Source: Sitta carolinensis (Eukaryota; Chordata; Aves; Passeriformes; Sittidae). From it: a DNA stretch of 64,000 bases. Location of the stretch: the NCBI GenBank assembly GCA_032173965.1, contig CM063290.1, forward strand, positions 5,097,501-5,161,500, given 5' to 3'. Of the stretch, positions 19,101 to 33,068 are shown piece after piece. The stretch's first letter is position 1; each line of letters begins with the position of its first letter. The position numbers were made by a program, and so were the translations under genes. The notes under the pieces were generated by a model. It had not been told where the DNA came from. It ran no database searches and worked only from the letters and a program-made list of their open reading frames with translations.

Positions 19101-22100
19101 AATTATCAGTGGCTCAGAGACCGCCCAATATCAGTGACTTCCCCACATGTGGATTCTGTTTCTTATTCCAGTCAGGGCGGTGAATAAATTTTAAATGCGA
19201 AGACTCATGATCTGAACTACCTCATTTGAGAGTGTAGGATTAGACAGCTCTATTAATATTTATGCCTCCTAATGGGCTACTTGATTTTCAGAGCAAAGCT
19301 CCCCACACCATAGTTTCTGGGTTATGGCTGTGGTTACTATGGAGCAAATGTACATACACACAAATATATTCATGGAACTGAAACACAAATCACACTGCTG
19401 TAATCTCATCCTGCTTTGATCTCCCTTTGTTTTCAATAGAGAATATATTACATCAGCTCTGTTTTGTAAGAGGCTCTGATAACCTTAGGGCTTTAAGCTT
19501 AGCAATGTGAAATATTCTTTAGAAGACTAAGCAGAATTTTCACCTGTTACCTTGTGTTTCTGTAGATTGTTTGTTCCAATACTCCATTTAACTACCCTAG
19601 AACTGTTTACCTATCATCAGATCTTGGAAAAGAATAATTAATATAACTTGTGCAGTTCCTGTGGACTCCCTTAAATGAAGTTCTTTCTGTAAACCCATTT
19701 CAGCTCTGAAATCAACTAGAAAAGGAAAAGCTGAGAGCTTTAAAATGTGTATTTTCACTGGAAAAAGTTGTCAATTGATTATCAGTGTTCTTTTTTCCTA
19801 AAGATGTCTTTTAGAAAATATATCAAAGTAAGAGAAGCGCAGATGGTAAATTGTCAAAAATTATTGAAATATTCCTTTCTCCAAGGCCATGTGAATGAAA
19901 AATATAAAATCTCAGGTGTGAGCCTCCATCTGTAGACAGAGCTCTGTCAAAATAAGTTATGTTGTCAGTCTACTAAAAACAAGGCTTTGCAGACCATTGC
20001 CAGGGCTCTGGGTCTCTTGAGAATGAGTGCCAAACTTAACAAATATGTCTTTGTGTGTATTTTGGGAGACATCAACCCTATAAAAGGGTTTATCTCTTCA
20101 TTAGGCTGCTTTGAAAATTCCTGACAAATTATTTGCCTGTAGTATATTTGTGTCAGTGGTTGCTTGCACACGTTTGAAGTTTCACCCCCATCCAGGCTGG
20201 CTCCTGGCTGGAGAGCCCTCCTCCTTAATCCCTGAGGTATCAGCAGGCCCAAATGCAGTCCATAATCCCTAAGTCCACTGCTGCTCACCAAGACACCACA
20301 ATTATTCTATTTTTCTGTTCCTTTTTGCAGCCCTGTTATTTCATTCCTCAGCAACCACCGCAGCATTTCCTATTATACTGGTAATACATGGAAGAAGATA
20401 ATGAAGCAAACATTGTCTTGCACAGACCTTTTCATCCATTCACAATCTAGAGCTGTTAGTGACAGTTAGCAGCACTTTTCAAAGATGTGCAGTAGGTTTA
20501 TGTCATATTTGAAATAAAATGCTTAAAACTCTGATGTACTTTCTCCATCCCTCTTTCTTGGCGAGCCAGTGCTTGACAACAGAAGACTCTGCAGACTGTA
20601 TTTTAAGACTCCAGTCATCTTAAATGCCATCAGCACTGGTCACAGTCCCCTGCAAATGTCTGGTTGCTCAGGCTCTGGGCTCCTGCTGACCACACAGCCA
20701 GCATGCTGTCACTGCTTTGTTCATATACCTTGACAGTGCTTATAGCTCTAACAGGTCTTAAATTCTGATTTAATTCCATTCCTTGTCCATTATTTTACTG
20801 CTTGCTTTTCATTTTCTACATCCTCCCCCACACAGGCTCTAAAATAGTACTGCTACCCTGATAATGCTAAGTCGGATAAAACTGGTTTGTGCTTCTTCCC
20901 CCGGCCTTTGTTGGCTTGGACTGGTTTTACTCAGTAAACATCTGTGAGATGGTTTTCCTTTCAATCTGTTAGTTTCTAATTTATCATTTAATGCCAGAAT
21001 GGACATATCTTACAAAAAATAACTGCATAAATGTATTTGTACATTTTCAGGAGGAACGTTTGAGTAACTAATACGGCTTTTGGATAAATATCATTTTCTG
21101 CTCGTTTTTTCCTGCCTGTGTTGTAGTGTTATTCCTTTGCTCTCCTCTGTGTTAATGCTCTTCATCTCTTTGTTTCTTTATAATACACATGGTTACAAAC
21201 ATTTTTTGTATTCTTTGGATATTTTTTAAGCCTGAAACATGATGCTTACATGTGTCAAACCATTCTTAAGAATCATCTCACAATGTTAATAATCTGCTTA
21301 TAACTTGAATATTGCTCCAGTATAATTTCTTTTTCCTTTTTTTTCCCCAGATTCTTTTCACTCATAATTCTTTAGCCTTCTTCAATTTAACTTACTTTAT
21401 TATGTCAAATATACATGTCTTCTCCACTTTGATATGTATGGTATTAATAATTATACTCGGCATTCAGAAATCAACTGCTTTAATGAGCTTACCATAAATG
21501 AGATTTGTTTTCGGGATACCAAACCATTTCCTTGTTTTAATATTAATATCTCTTATTTTACTTTCTCATGCTTGTAATAATGGGATTTATCCAAAGAAGG
21601 AGCAGCACTGAAGAATGCAAGGCTAAGGGAAGTGGGGCAAAGCTGACTTTCAGTCATGTTTGCACCTCATTTCCAACACAGTGCAGGGACCAGAGTTGTC
21701 TCTGGCTGGAACTGGGGCTTCCTCAGGGCTGCTCCTGCAGAAATTGCAAGACACGTGGAAATGGCATAGTCCAGGTGCTGCAGCTGATTTCCCCTTCCAG
21801 AGATGTGCCAAAGTGTTTTGGAACATTTCAGCAGCAGCAGTAAATCTTGTTGCTAATTCCTCTGCTGTGGGAATTCTGTTAATATCCCTTGGTGCTATCA
21901 GAGCAAGAATCAATCTGCCCTGGCAGAGTTTGCTGCATGCTTTGTATGAGGCTGGATTTTGACTTTCCTATTCATAAACAAGTTTAGTCATAGCAATGTG
22001 TTTGAAGAGAAAGGAAATTCCCTGGTCGAAGAACTGTTGTTTTTTTTCAGCAGATGAGTGGTTCCTTTATTGAAATAACATTACTCTGTAGAGGATGCAC

Positions 22101-22400
22101 CTTCTGTTGGGTTTCTGTGTTAATGAGGGTATGGCCAGTAGATTTGACCAAAAAATCACATTTTTGAGGAAACCAGAGCGAACAGGACATTTTGTATGTT
22201 GTTGTAGGCTCCATTCGCTTCTTCCTGCCATTGACAATAAATTGCAATTCAAGTGAGATGCTGACCTCTCCTAGAGTCATGAAGTTTGGGCTTTATTAAT
22301 GCCAGTGGATCAGGCCCTGCAGAGGCAAAGTATTGAGGTTTCTTGATATGAGTAAATATTTAATAGTTTTTAAATTCTTATTTTATAGTCTGTTGACAAT

Positions 22401-22442
22401 CATATATGTGTACATATATATATCATCTATATAGAGAGAGAT
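22401..22442. repeat. Short TA/TG and GA simple repeat
   Basis: Alternating ATATATGTGTACATATATAT followed by ATCTATATAGAGAGAG. Confidence 0.75.
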
Positions 22443-22544
22443 AATCTAGTAAGGCAAAACCAACAGGACAGAGGCAGCTATTTATTATTTTTATTTGTTT
22501 TCTGAAAAGCTTCCATTTGTTAAATTTCCCCTTTTTGTAAAGGC

Positions 22545-22700
22545 CTTCTTTAATTATTAGCTGAAAATCAGGTATTTATGTAATTACCGTAATTATATCT
22601 ACACATCTAGTGTACTTGCAATTATTTCATTAAAATTGTAATTATTATACAATTATAGGGGATAATGACGCCCTTGTAACATATTGCAGAAGCCCTAATT
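22545..22700. promoter_or_regulatory. AT-rich block resembling a conserved non-coding element
   Basis: Several TAATTA-type homeodomain words lie within 150 bp. They include a near-palindrome at 22581-22595 and an inverted repeat with arms AATTGTA (22634-22640) and TACAATT (22648-22654). No repeat or coding signal explains it. Conservation is inferred from texture only. Confidence 0.3.
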
Positions 22701-23499
22701 AAATGGTAGCATAAATGAATTGGAAGAGATTTTGAAGTTTTGAATATTGTTTTATCAGAAATATCAGAAGTGATTCATCCACATTATGAACTGGCAGTAA
22801 AACCCCTGCAAAGTTATTTTGAGAAAATATTTCACAAAGCTCACGGAAAAAAAGATTTGTCTCTATTGCCTTTCTGTCTCTACTTTCTACTTTTGTTCTC
22901 CATATTTTTACACCTAAAAGCTGTCTTCAGATTTTTAATGGAAAGGTGCATTGTGTAGGCAGAAGATTGCACAGCTTGCTGAATGTTTTTAGAAGGCTCA
23001 GCCCAGAGCAAGCACAGTTTGTACTTAGACATCCTTTTTCTAAACAGAGGCAGAAACTTATCCAACAGTTGGCTGAGGATGATGAAAAACCTCCACTAAA
23101 TGTGAGGAGGTTTTTATTACGTGCTGAGATTCAATGATCTCCTTATATATTGGAGTGTCAAAATTTTGCACCTCTGGGTGTGGGGGAAAGAGGAAAGAAA
23201 AGTCCTCTTGTAGTACAGATTCTTGTGATGCTCCAGGCACAGGAGATGGACTAAGCAGTGTGGATACAGAGGAACCCTGCGGAGCATCTTCCTTTCTCTC
23301 CCGCAGAGTGGGTGGGGAATAACTGGCAAGGATAACATATGCCAGAATCTACCAAAACCTCAGGATCACAGATTTCTCACCCTTTCTCATGTCAACCTTC
23401 TGCAGCGTGCAGATGATCTCTCTTCCCTTCCTTCAGCTAATTTTAGAAGTCATTAGAAGTGGCAGTAAGACGTGTGGAGTTTCTGGGCTCGTTCTCCCG

Positions 23500-23780
23500 T
23501 TCCGTGTTTCACACCTGACACGGGTGTCGCTCCCCGGTGGGTGCACAGCCCTGGCCCCGTGGCAGGGGTGGCACTGAGGAGCCTCCCTCCCCTCGCTGGC
23601 TCTGCCGGGGAAGCAGCCCACGGGTGCTCGGGGCAGGCTGGAGCTGTGCCCGCGCCAGCTGGGGGGGCTCCCACTCCTGTGCCCTCCACCCACCGGCTGG
23701 GCTCCTCCTGCAGCCCCTGCTCCCGGCTGGGGCAGGGCACTGACCCAGGCACAGCTCCCCACTGCCTTCAGATGCCGTGG
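23500..23780. other. GC-rich intronic patch
   Basis: A GC-rich stretch with moderate CpG has overlapping frames on both strands, none with a recognisable domain. It may be a small CpG-rich element or a GC-biased recombination patch. No promoter motif stands out. Confidence 0.35.
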
Positions 23781-26700
23781 GGCAGGGCACACACACCTTC
23801 TGTCTGATTCCCCTGCTTCTCTCAGCTCGGGTAAGGAGGGCTTGCTCTCGTGCAGAGCTCTCAACTCCCACAAAAAGATGGGAGCAAAGCTCTGAGCAGC
23901 GGGGGATCCTGGATCAGCAATAATGTCTTGCCGTGCCCTGAGCTGAAGACAGACAATCCACCCACGGCCTGGAGAAGAGCTCCCTGTTTATCCCACCTTG
24001 TGTCAAGGCTCCTTGCTGAGGCTGCCATGATTTCCTCTTGTTTTCAGGGTGTTTTCCTGAGGACTTGCTGCCCTTTAACCCAAAGTTTTGCACCAGTCTT
24101 CTTGCCAACCTCCCCACAGTGCCCTTGCAGAGATTGTTTTTATTTTCTGCCCACATTACTCTTCTCTCTTAATTTAATATTCTTTAGTATATTGCTTTTA
24201 ATGTAGTGAGCAGGCAAACAGAATAGAACCGGTTGTGTGTAGCCGACCCAGTGAGAACTCATTTTCTGAGAATCCTCATTCCCAAAGCAATAGTCTTAAC
24301 GAGATGCACCCACTGTAAGGGAATATGAAACATGCATTTATCTATGTATATATGTACATCTAACAGTCATAATCAGATCTGAGAGCTCAAAGGAAAGCTA
24401 GTGCACTTTGTCGTACTTGATTGAAAAATTGATATTGACTCATATGTTTTCATATTTATTCTAAAGTCCCAAAAAGAACTTCGACTTTTTTTTTTTGTTT
24501 GTTTTAAAAAAGGACTTAATAGCTGAATGAAGGCCATGTCTAAGATACCCGTGTGTGACAAAGAGAAGATTTTGCACATTTACCAACCCCAGGACTGTTT
24601 TCACTAATAAGATTTTCTGTGCTCTATGCAATACTTTGAATCCATGAAATATTGCTGCATGTAGCTTTGGGAGAGGCAGATTTATTTAGTGAAATTTCAC
24701 AAGAAATCTTACTGTAAACCTAGATTTTAAAATCTTAATCCTTCCCTGTTTCTCTCTAATGCTAAAGGCAGATGAAGCAGCTCTCCATATGAATCAATTA
24801 ATAGCTGTGCTATGTGGAACAGGAGAGTGAATTAAGTTTGTTTTCTACACTTTTCAGTCATTAACTGAGCCACTGGTTAATGAAAAATGGATTGCTTTTT
24901 CTCGAAACAATAACTTCTGAAACAATAAATAATTGCTATACTTAAGAGCTGAAGCACCTGCAGTCTCTTTTGGTTGGAGTCTCCATAGATGAGGTCTCAC
25001 ACAAAGGAAGAAAGAAAAGGAGCATTGATTGTTTTTTCCTTAAAGCACCATGAAACCTTTGATTGACTGCAGTTCTTGCCGTGATGCATTTGCAGTTCAG
25101 GTACTGAAGTCATTACCTGGCCAGAAGCACATTCTGACCCAGGATCATGCAAAATGGGTGCTGGGGTTTTACAGACACACGGGTGAGTGCTGAAGAGGTC
25201 CTGCCGAACATCCACCCTGAATTTGGGGCTGTTGGTGCCAACCCCTCACAGCCCATTCCATGTGCATCCCATTCCGTGCTGCTCACGTGTCACAGAGAGC
25301 ACTGCCCCTCGGACTGTGAGCCAGTCCTGTGCTCCTGACAGGCTGGTTTTGTTTCTCCTCCTGACATCTCTGAAAGATGGCTGCTGAGATGTGCTTGGGC
25401 ATGAGAGGGACGTTCGCCTGCAGAGGTGAGCTGGGAGACAGATGATGAGCTGGGAGCAGCAAGGAAAGGGATCTGACAGCAAAGGAGGCTCCTGACACAC
25501 ATGTTGAAGCAGGTGTACACTGCCAGGCACTGTGCAAACCGAGCAGAGAAATAGGATTAAAAGGCTCTTTGCCTTTAGGCAAAATAAGGTGAAGAAGAAG
25601 GCAGTGCACAATTCCACCCTGCAGTTTTTAGTGGCAGAAACTATTTTTCTCTCCAGAGTTTGCTAACATATATTAGCTGCTGTTTTTCTGCCCAGAGCTT
25701 TGACATATTCAACTACAAGCTGGTTTGGCTGAGTATCAGCACAACAAACAAGCAGCAGTCAAACAAGAGACAAAGAAACAAATAACTTCTCAGAAATGCT
25801 CCGTACACATTCCATGCTTGATATTTGCACTGTGCAAGTGACCTGGCTGTCACCTCTCTCTGTCCAGCCACCCGTGTTAGAGGACATATCACAAAATGAG
25901 TTTCACCTAAGGTAGAGCCAGTGCTTAATATTGCTCGATAGAAAATAGATAAACTCATCAGTAAGTCAGATTTTGGCCTGTTGTTTGAATTATGAATATT
26001 CTTCTAACTGCTGTCACTTCCTTAAAGAAATACAGAGGCTTCCTTGAATTTTAAGTGACTTTGGATTGAAATTCTCTGTGAGTGATTATCTGGCTCAGTG
26101 AATACTGTTGTTATCATTAGCAATTTTGGGTGTTAACCTTTTCACTGCTAAAATCTCTGAGTGCTGTGTGACATTGTCCCTGCTCTTGGGAAATAAAAAA
26201 TGTTAAGAAGCCGTTGAAATGCATTCAGGAAATGTCATAATTTTCAGGCTGATGAAGGGCTAGCCTGGAAGAGAACAAAGAACCGATAATAATAATTACA
26301 TTTACTTTGTGCTTGCGAAGAAGACAGTTTGAAGGAGAGCAGGCCATAGACAGCAGCTCATTTTTGGTTCTGCCCCATTAGTTATGTCACATTCCTGCTT
26401 TCCTTCTCTAACCCCAGAAATGGGCTTTTCAAACAGATTTTGGTTGCAGAGGGGTGATCTCACACAAAGCCAAGTGTACCTTTCCAGTGATTCTGGACCT
26501 CAGTAGCCTTTTCTTTCCCTCCCTCCTCCCTGGCTAAGCAGCATGTGACCCTCTCCCTCTGCTGAACTTGTGTGACTCTATTTCAAGTATAGATTTAGTT
26601 ATTAAATCTGGAGATAAAGTATGGATCTGTTCCACTAATCAGATACTACAGTGATTAGAGCCATAGAAGTACTTGGACAGATCAATTAGATTAAATTATC

Positions 26701-28715
26701 AAATCATTATAAGCAAACTCTTAAAGACAAAGCAATAGAAAGTAATTTTGTGTCACTATTTCTTTGGAGAATATTTATATTCCCTTATTGTTTGTTTGCA
26801 TCTGTTTCTTTGTGTGTGTTAAGATCATAGTGGCACCAAACCTCTTGCTCAGAGCTGGGCTGGAGGACAGAATGAACCAATTCTACAATAAAGCTCTCCC
26901 TGTGAGGCTGGTCATAGGCTAAAACACACTATGGCTTGTATTCTGGGTGAAAAAATACATGCACATGGAAATCTTACTTTATAAAGCAATTGGGCAGTTC
27001 CTTGGGGGAGCTCATTTCAGATCCCTGGGGTTAGACAGAAAGCACTCTGCTCTCTCATCAGCCTTTTATCTCTCTCATCCCATTCTGTATTTATTATTTT
27101 GACTGTGTAATCTCATTTTGAATACTTTTATTGCATAAACCCAGTGTTATGAACCAACACCAGCTAATTCAGATAAAGGTTTGTGATTCATTCTTTAGTA
27201 GCTCGTTTTCTGGGCTCCTCTGAAAATGGTTTTCTAGTGCATAATAGCCATTTGTGTCACTTCTGAGCCTTGAAGTTGTGTTTTCTACAGTCTGCAGTGT
27301 CATCTTCTTAGTATGTATACATATAAACTTTCCTTTATTAATCTATATTTTAGTAACTACTCCAGCTAATCCTAATATACTGCTTTCATGAGAGAATTGG
27401 CAGAATAGTATACATCAAAGGCAACAATTAGTGTATTTTCATTTGACTTGTTCAGCCTATTAGGTTGTTAAATTTTGCATAGAAAATCATTAGCATGTTT
27501 AATTTGGGAAGGAAGCTCTTGGAAGGGGAGTTGTGGATGTAAATCAATGGGTGAGGAGGCTTCCGTAAAACAGCAGCTACAGCTCTGAAATGTCACCAAA
27601 TATGTTTGCTGTATTATTAACTGTAAATGCAAAGATGAAAAAACTGCAGGATTATCACTGGCTTAGGAGTTAACAAAGAAGCCTCTGATGGTTCTGTCTA
27701 ATATTAAAATCTGGAGCAGATTGTATCACATCCTTTTCTTGCTGAATACTGCCATAAAAGTACAGGTTTGGAATTTCAAATATCTGCTCTTTTCTCAGTG
27801 AACGTGAAGGACATCTGGGTCAGGCTTCACAAGATACAGCTCCTGTTTTGGTTTTCTTCCCTTCCCTAAAACCAGCTAAGGACCTGTTGCATCGCAAGTG
27901 ATGTTGCAGCTGTTACAAACGCTTTTTACAGATTCAGAATTAGCTAAAGCTGGAGTGACAGAAAAAAAAACTATGAAGTGCCTTTTCCCCCATCTCTTCT
28001 GGGAATTTGGCAATTCAGAAGCTGTTATCTGGTGTTAAATAAATTCAAAAAGATTTGGATCTTGACCAATTAATGTCAAAGAAGAAAGGTCAGAAATCAA
28101 CGCCAAAATAGAATTGAATATTCCCTCAGACAGCAGCTAATCAGAGCTTTTGTGTGGCCTGCTGTGCCAATATCTATTCAGAGGCTGGTCATTATGCCTC
28201 TGTTCTAGGAGAGCAATAATTTTGGAGTCTTCACTGCCCTAAAATCAAGCAATTTGCTGCTCTTTTTTTTTTCCCTATGTTTTTGTGATGTTTTGCCTGA
28301 TAAACATTCAGTACTAGACAAAGTGGCTTCTGGTTTTGTCCCTGCACTTTTCAGGTTCAAATTTCTTTAAGTGCAGCTACTGTTATTCTTTGGTGCCAAA
28401 GTACTTGATTGCCTTCATAAACCAGGAAATTTAGCAGCAAAACTGACATAAGCCTCAGGATTACATTATTGATTATTTGGAAAACAAAAAAATCCATAGA
28501 GTCCTTTGCACTGTGCTCCAGTGGAAAGCACCTGGACCCGTGTGCACTCTGTGGGTAAATTTGTGGCTACAGAAAAGTCATCCGTGAAATTCAAATTCAA
28601 TTTTACAAGATCAGGCCCAAATTCCCTTTTTTAAAACATGAACACAGACATAAGCTTAGAGACAGATGCAGGGAATTTGAATGTTTGGTAGATTTTGAAA
28701 AATTTGCCTGAGATA

Positions 28716-28945
28716 CATGAATATCTTTTCACTTTGTTGCTTTTTTCTTCATTCTAATTTTCTTGATATAATTTCACATCTGTCTCATATCATAGCTTCT
28801 CCTATTATAACAAATCTCTTTTATCTTTTTCCTGTCCTGTTTTTTTTTTTTTCCCTGTTTCTTGCTTTTCACAGTCTCATTGTGTCTTATTTGTCTTTAT
28901 TTCATGTTTCCATCTACTTTTTTTTTTTTTTTAATTTCAGAAGCA
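28716..28945. repeat. Long pyrimidine-rich tract
   Basis: About 230 bp rich in T and C on the + strand, with T runs at 28840-28852 and 28918-28932, ends in AATTTCAG near 28940. The open frame across it is Phe/Leu/Ser-rich, as low-complexity TTT/CTT/TCT predicts, and is not a gene. Confidence 0.7.
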
Positions 28946-29559
28946 TTTACTGCTTCTTCAGGGCTGCAAGATCATGAGCTCATATTTGCCATTATACCCT
29001 TTATTTTTTCCCCTTTCCATTGAAGATGGAAAAATTAGGACAAAAGAGTTCTGCAAAGGTATTGTTGTAGAGCCGAAATGAAAACATCCCATTCTTTTTA
29101 CTGCAGTTTATTTTTTGGGGCTGGGCTGTTTATGATACTCCTGGGCTGAGTTTATGATTCATGTAGCTGAGGCAATGCTTCTTTTCTTTAATTCCTGCAC
29201 AAGTTAATCTCACTCTTTCCTGAATGCAACTGTTTGTCAGTCAGTTGCCCCCCATAGGGGTGCGAATCACGTCCAATCTTAGCCCATGAAATATTTGCTG
29301 CCTCCCACTTGTCTTCCTGCCTTACAGCCTCCAAATAGGGAAAAAAGCAAGGGCTGCTGCAGCTTTCATTAATTATTTAAGCGCTGTTATCAAACATTCC
29401 TAGAGTGCTGTAAATTTACAGGCTTTAGTACAAACTTGGAGAAAGCAAGTTCCACGCTCTGGAGAGTTTGCAGGGAAGAAAAGACCAGAGAGGTGAAGCT
29501 ATCAAGGCAGTGGCTGTGGTGAAGGAGTGCAGAAACACGGGGGTTTTGATAAGGAGGGA

Positions 29560-29860
29560 TTGCCACAATCCACGGAGTGAGGCAGAGGGAGAGCAGGAGC
29601 GCCGGGTGCGTGCACAGAGTGCCCGAAGAGGAGAAGGCGGCAGCAGTAAAAGCCAGTAACAAATAACGCACAGGGATTACAAGGAAAGCAAAAGGATTGA
29701 CCTGATTTGTGTGTTTACCACTCGGCGTCTTAGTGGTGCTCTTTCAGCTCCTGGCTGTAATCGTGGCGCTCAACGGGAGGCGCAGGAGGTTTCGAACGGA
29801 GAGCGATGTGGTGGAGCGCATCTCCGTCCCCACCGCGGGGAGCTCGTGTGTGAGCTGGGT
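29560..29860. other. CpG-containing intronic patch
   Basis: Two CpG-enriched segments (about 29595-29640 and 29725-29850) in AT-rich intron include CTCGGCGTCTTAG, AATCGTGGCGCTCAACGGGA and TTTCGAACGGAGAGCG. It could be an intronic enhancer or minor promoter; nothing further can be shown. Confidence 0.3.
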
Positions 29861-31525
29861 GGTGACTCCAAAAGACACATGAACAGTGGAAAGGGACCCT
29901 CCAGGGGGGTCAGTGACACATCCAGCCCCCAGCACAGCGCTGGCTTTGGGCCACTGCTGTTATGTCCCTGCCAGCGGCAAAGAGCTGCATCAGCTGGCCA
30001 CCCAGGCTGGTTTTTAAACTCAGCCTGTATCCTCATGTAGTCCCAGCACAATTTTCTTTGTTTTTCTAATAGGGTTCTATTTTTAGATGCATGAGCACAA
30101 AGAGTACAAGTGCATCTAAACAGCACAGGGTAATCGGAGGTGAACAGGCAAGAAACTCAGCTCACAGAAACCCCCAGATGCTGATGATATTTCCCAGTGA
30201 CTTTGTCATGTTCCCAAGTCTTGTGGCAGCATTCATTGTGTGGCAGTGTGCCATTGTTCCACGTGGTGCAACTGCTGCTATGGAGATCCCTTGAAATAAT
30301 GGAATATTAAAAGGTGTAATCTACGATGGAGCTATCAGGCACCACATAAAAAAACCTGTGTTCAGCTACACATTTTTTCCTAGGAAAAAACCCCAATGTA
30401 TCTGGGTGCCATACGGTCACACCTTGTTCTGTTCAGTGCAAAGGGCTGACCACATGTTTAGGCACTGCTCCTTTTCTGATCAAATGCTGTTTATTGCACT
30501 GAAGTGCTGTAGAGTATATTCAGATACTCAATCCATGTGTGTTTAAGGCCCTCACTTAAGCATGTTCCTATGGAGAACAGTTGTGGAACCTGGGGTTTAT
30601 CCAGGGAGAGCTGGAGGCAGGTATTGATTTAAAGCCTTGCCTGGTGGGAGCATTGCTGTTCACTGTTACAGGAGCAGGATTTGTCCCATAGTTTGCTGAA
30701 ACTGGAAGGATGACTCCTGGGGACCACAAAAGTGGTTTAAAGTGGTTGTAAAATGTCTGTAAGTCTGGCTATAATGTTACTATAAAACAAGCATAATTGT
30801 AGTCACTGCATGAATTCTGAGAAGACAAAGATATGTATAGTCATATACTTCCACCCTGAGCTGAAAAGATTTTCCGTTGACCTTCTCTACTTGTACCTGC
30901 ATTTATTTGCTTATTTACTGTAACTTTTTTGTCACTAACTTTGAGAAGGAATACTTTAAGGTAGAAGAGTGAGATATATACACCTAAGCCTATGGACAAA
31001 AATATCAGCCAAAAGGGAATGAATACATAATCAGCAGCTTGTACTTGTCTGTTATAACAAAATAGCATTAAAGAACAGAACATTGACTGTAATGTAAGTT
31101 GCGGTTCCTTCCCTGCCAGGGCAGCAATCCTCTTGAGGCTGTCATCTATTGCAACTTGAGCGATTGCTAATTGCTTTTATGAAAGCACCAGCTTCAATTA
31201 TATTTTTAGTGTGTCACCTGTACAGCTTCATATTTGCATCTATTTAGAAAGGCATTCATGCAAATCTGGAAAAAACTAGGAAGCAGTCCTGCTAAACTCA
31301 GGTTCACGTTTGAATGGTGGTGTTAAGTACTCTGAAGGCACAGAACAAACCATGGTGTGCTGATCACGCCTCCTGCATGGAAAAGTGGGGAAAATGCAGG
31401 GTTTTGCTGACTGCCCATACCTCCTCTTGGCCCGGGTGTGCACCTGGCTCCACTGAAGGGCTGCTCCACCCTGATGGCCCTGATTGGCTGCTGAGAGTGG
31501 AGAGGGTCTTAACAACCCATCAGGG

Positions 31526-31740
31526 GATCACAGAATCATGGAAAGGTTTGATTGGGAAGGCATCTTTAAGATCACCCAGTCCAGCCCCTGCCATGGGCAG
31601 GGGCATCTTCCACAATCCCAGGTTGCCCCAAGCTCAGTCCAACCTGGCCTTGGACGCTTCCAGGAATGGGGCACCCTGTGTTCCTCACTGTAAAAAAACC
31701 TTCTTCCTTAGATCTGACTTAAATCTTCACCTTGAGCTTT
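31526..31740 (-). mobile_element. CR1 LINE 3' fragment, the longest copy in the window
   Basis: About 215 bp align in order with the reverse complement of the CR1 tail: ATCACAGAATCATGGAAAGG, CCCCTGCCATGGGCAGGGGC, a CCAACCTGGCCTTGGACGCTTCC block, GGGGCACCCTGTG, and a decayed TTCTTCCTTAGATCTGACTT stretch. It has no coding capacity. Open frames through it are chance. Confidence 0.9.
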
Positions 31741-32489
31741 GCAACACTTCACATTTGGATCCAGACTGTCTGGCTTGTGCCAATGCCTCCTTCAAAGAAG
31801 AGATAATTAAAATGACTTTTATGTCTTTCTTGGAGTCATCATGTCATTTGTTCTGGCAGCAGATGCAACAAAATTACTGCACTTACTTTAAGTTTTCTGT
31901 GTTATCTTAATGGCCCAGAAATTTTTTAAAGGAGGTTTTGAGTGTGTGGCACACAATGACAACTGCACTAATTCCAGTGTTCCTAGGAGCATGGCTTTGC
32001 AATATCTGTACTTGTTTTATGGTCTGTGGTAGGCAGCCTTGAACTGCTTTATCATTTTGATCTCTTTTAGTGAATCAGAGTAATTCCTCACAGTAATAAA
32101 ACAGAGACCTGAATTAGCAAAAAATCTGATCCCTAAGTGACCTTATCTTGCTGCCAGTCTGACGTAATCCAGATCCTGACGTGATCCTGCCCTCCTTTCA
32201 TGTGAATAGTGAAAAAGCCCTCACTCTCATGGATTAAAAGCTAACTTTGCTTACAGAAAACACAAAAAACAAAAACTTTCAGAACATTTTCACATTGGAA
32301 ATGTGTTCTGTTGGTTTCCACAACCAACATTGCTTGAAATTTTTTAATTGAATGTTATTACTGATATACTACTGATACATTACTCTGTATTCTTGGATAT
32401 ATCTGTATCTTTGTTAGTGGGAAAATTCTGCTCCAAGTGCAGCATAGCAGCTGAAAATGCTGGTACCAGTTCAGAAGGCAGATGTAGGT

Positions 32490-32521
32490 TTTCTTTCTCT
32501 CTCTCTCTTTTTTTTTTTTTC
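32490..32521. repeat. CT/T simple repeat
   Basis: TTCTTTCTCTCTCTCTC followed by a T run. Confidence 0.85.
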
Positions 32522-33052
32522 CTAAGCAGGGAGAAAGAAATTGTGTTATATATTTTTAACGAAATGGTATTGAGATTAAATAATTATAAGACAGCCTTGT
32601 AGTAACCTCCTGATTACTTTGTGCCTGAGAGTTAACCTTGTAGAAGATGAAATCATTGGTGAAATGATGATACAGAAAATACGTGTTTATTAAAGGACCA
32701 TTGCTAGATGAAATTAAGATGAATTTTTAGGCTTTGTAAATCAAAACTAAAAATAAAAAACAAGACTACATTTTCATGGATATTCAATCCTATTAATATT
32801 TATTAAGCTCCAATTCTTTGGGTTTCTGTGTCTCAGATAGTCTGTCATGAAATAACACAGGCTTGTCTGAGACGAAAATTAACTTGGGCCCAACTGAAAT
32901 CAAAGTGAACTGATTTCTTTATTTTCATCCTTCAGACTGACAGAACTGCATAAAACAGGAAAACCAGCAAAACATAATAATTAGACTTGAAAAGTCCTTG
33001 CTACTTTATACATCATGGATAGTTTTGGGAATAAAGATGTACAAACTTCTTT

Positions 33053-33068
33053 AAAAAAAAAAAAAAAA
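33053..33068 (+). repeat. A homopolymer (16), possible retroposed poly(A) tail
   Basis: Sixteen A follow an AATAAA about 17-22 nt upstream (near 33031). This is the spacing of a polyadenylated transcript end, so it may be the 3' end of an old retrocopy. No source gene was recognised. Confidence 0.6.

Noticed and set aside
20160..20290. Slightly GC-richer stretch considered as a repeat fragment.
   Set aside because: No match to CR1 or another repeat that I could recognise.
22946..23137. Frame containing QLAEDDEKPP considered as an A2-like acidic neuroligin insert.
   Set aside because: No GPLTKK-type start, wrong length and no fitting acceptor and donor. The similarity is only a few acidic residues.
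23433..23873. Overlapping frames on both strands in the GC-rich patch.
   Set aside because: They are composition-driven, with no recognisable domain, signal peptide or splice context.
31314..31910. 198-codon frame over the third CR1 copy.
   Set aside because: The middle of the frame is the non-coding CR1 3' tail in antisense orientation, and nothing supports a protein.
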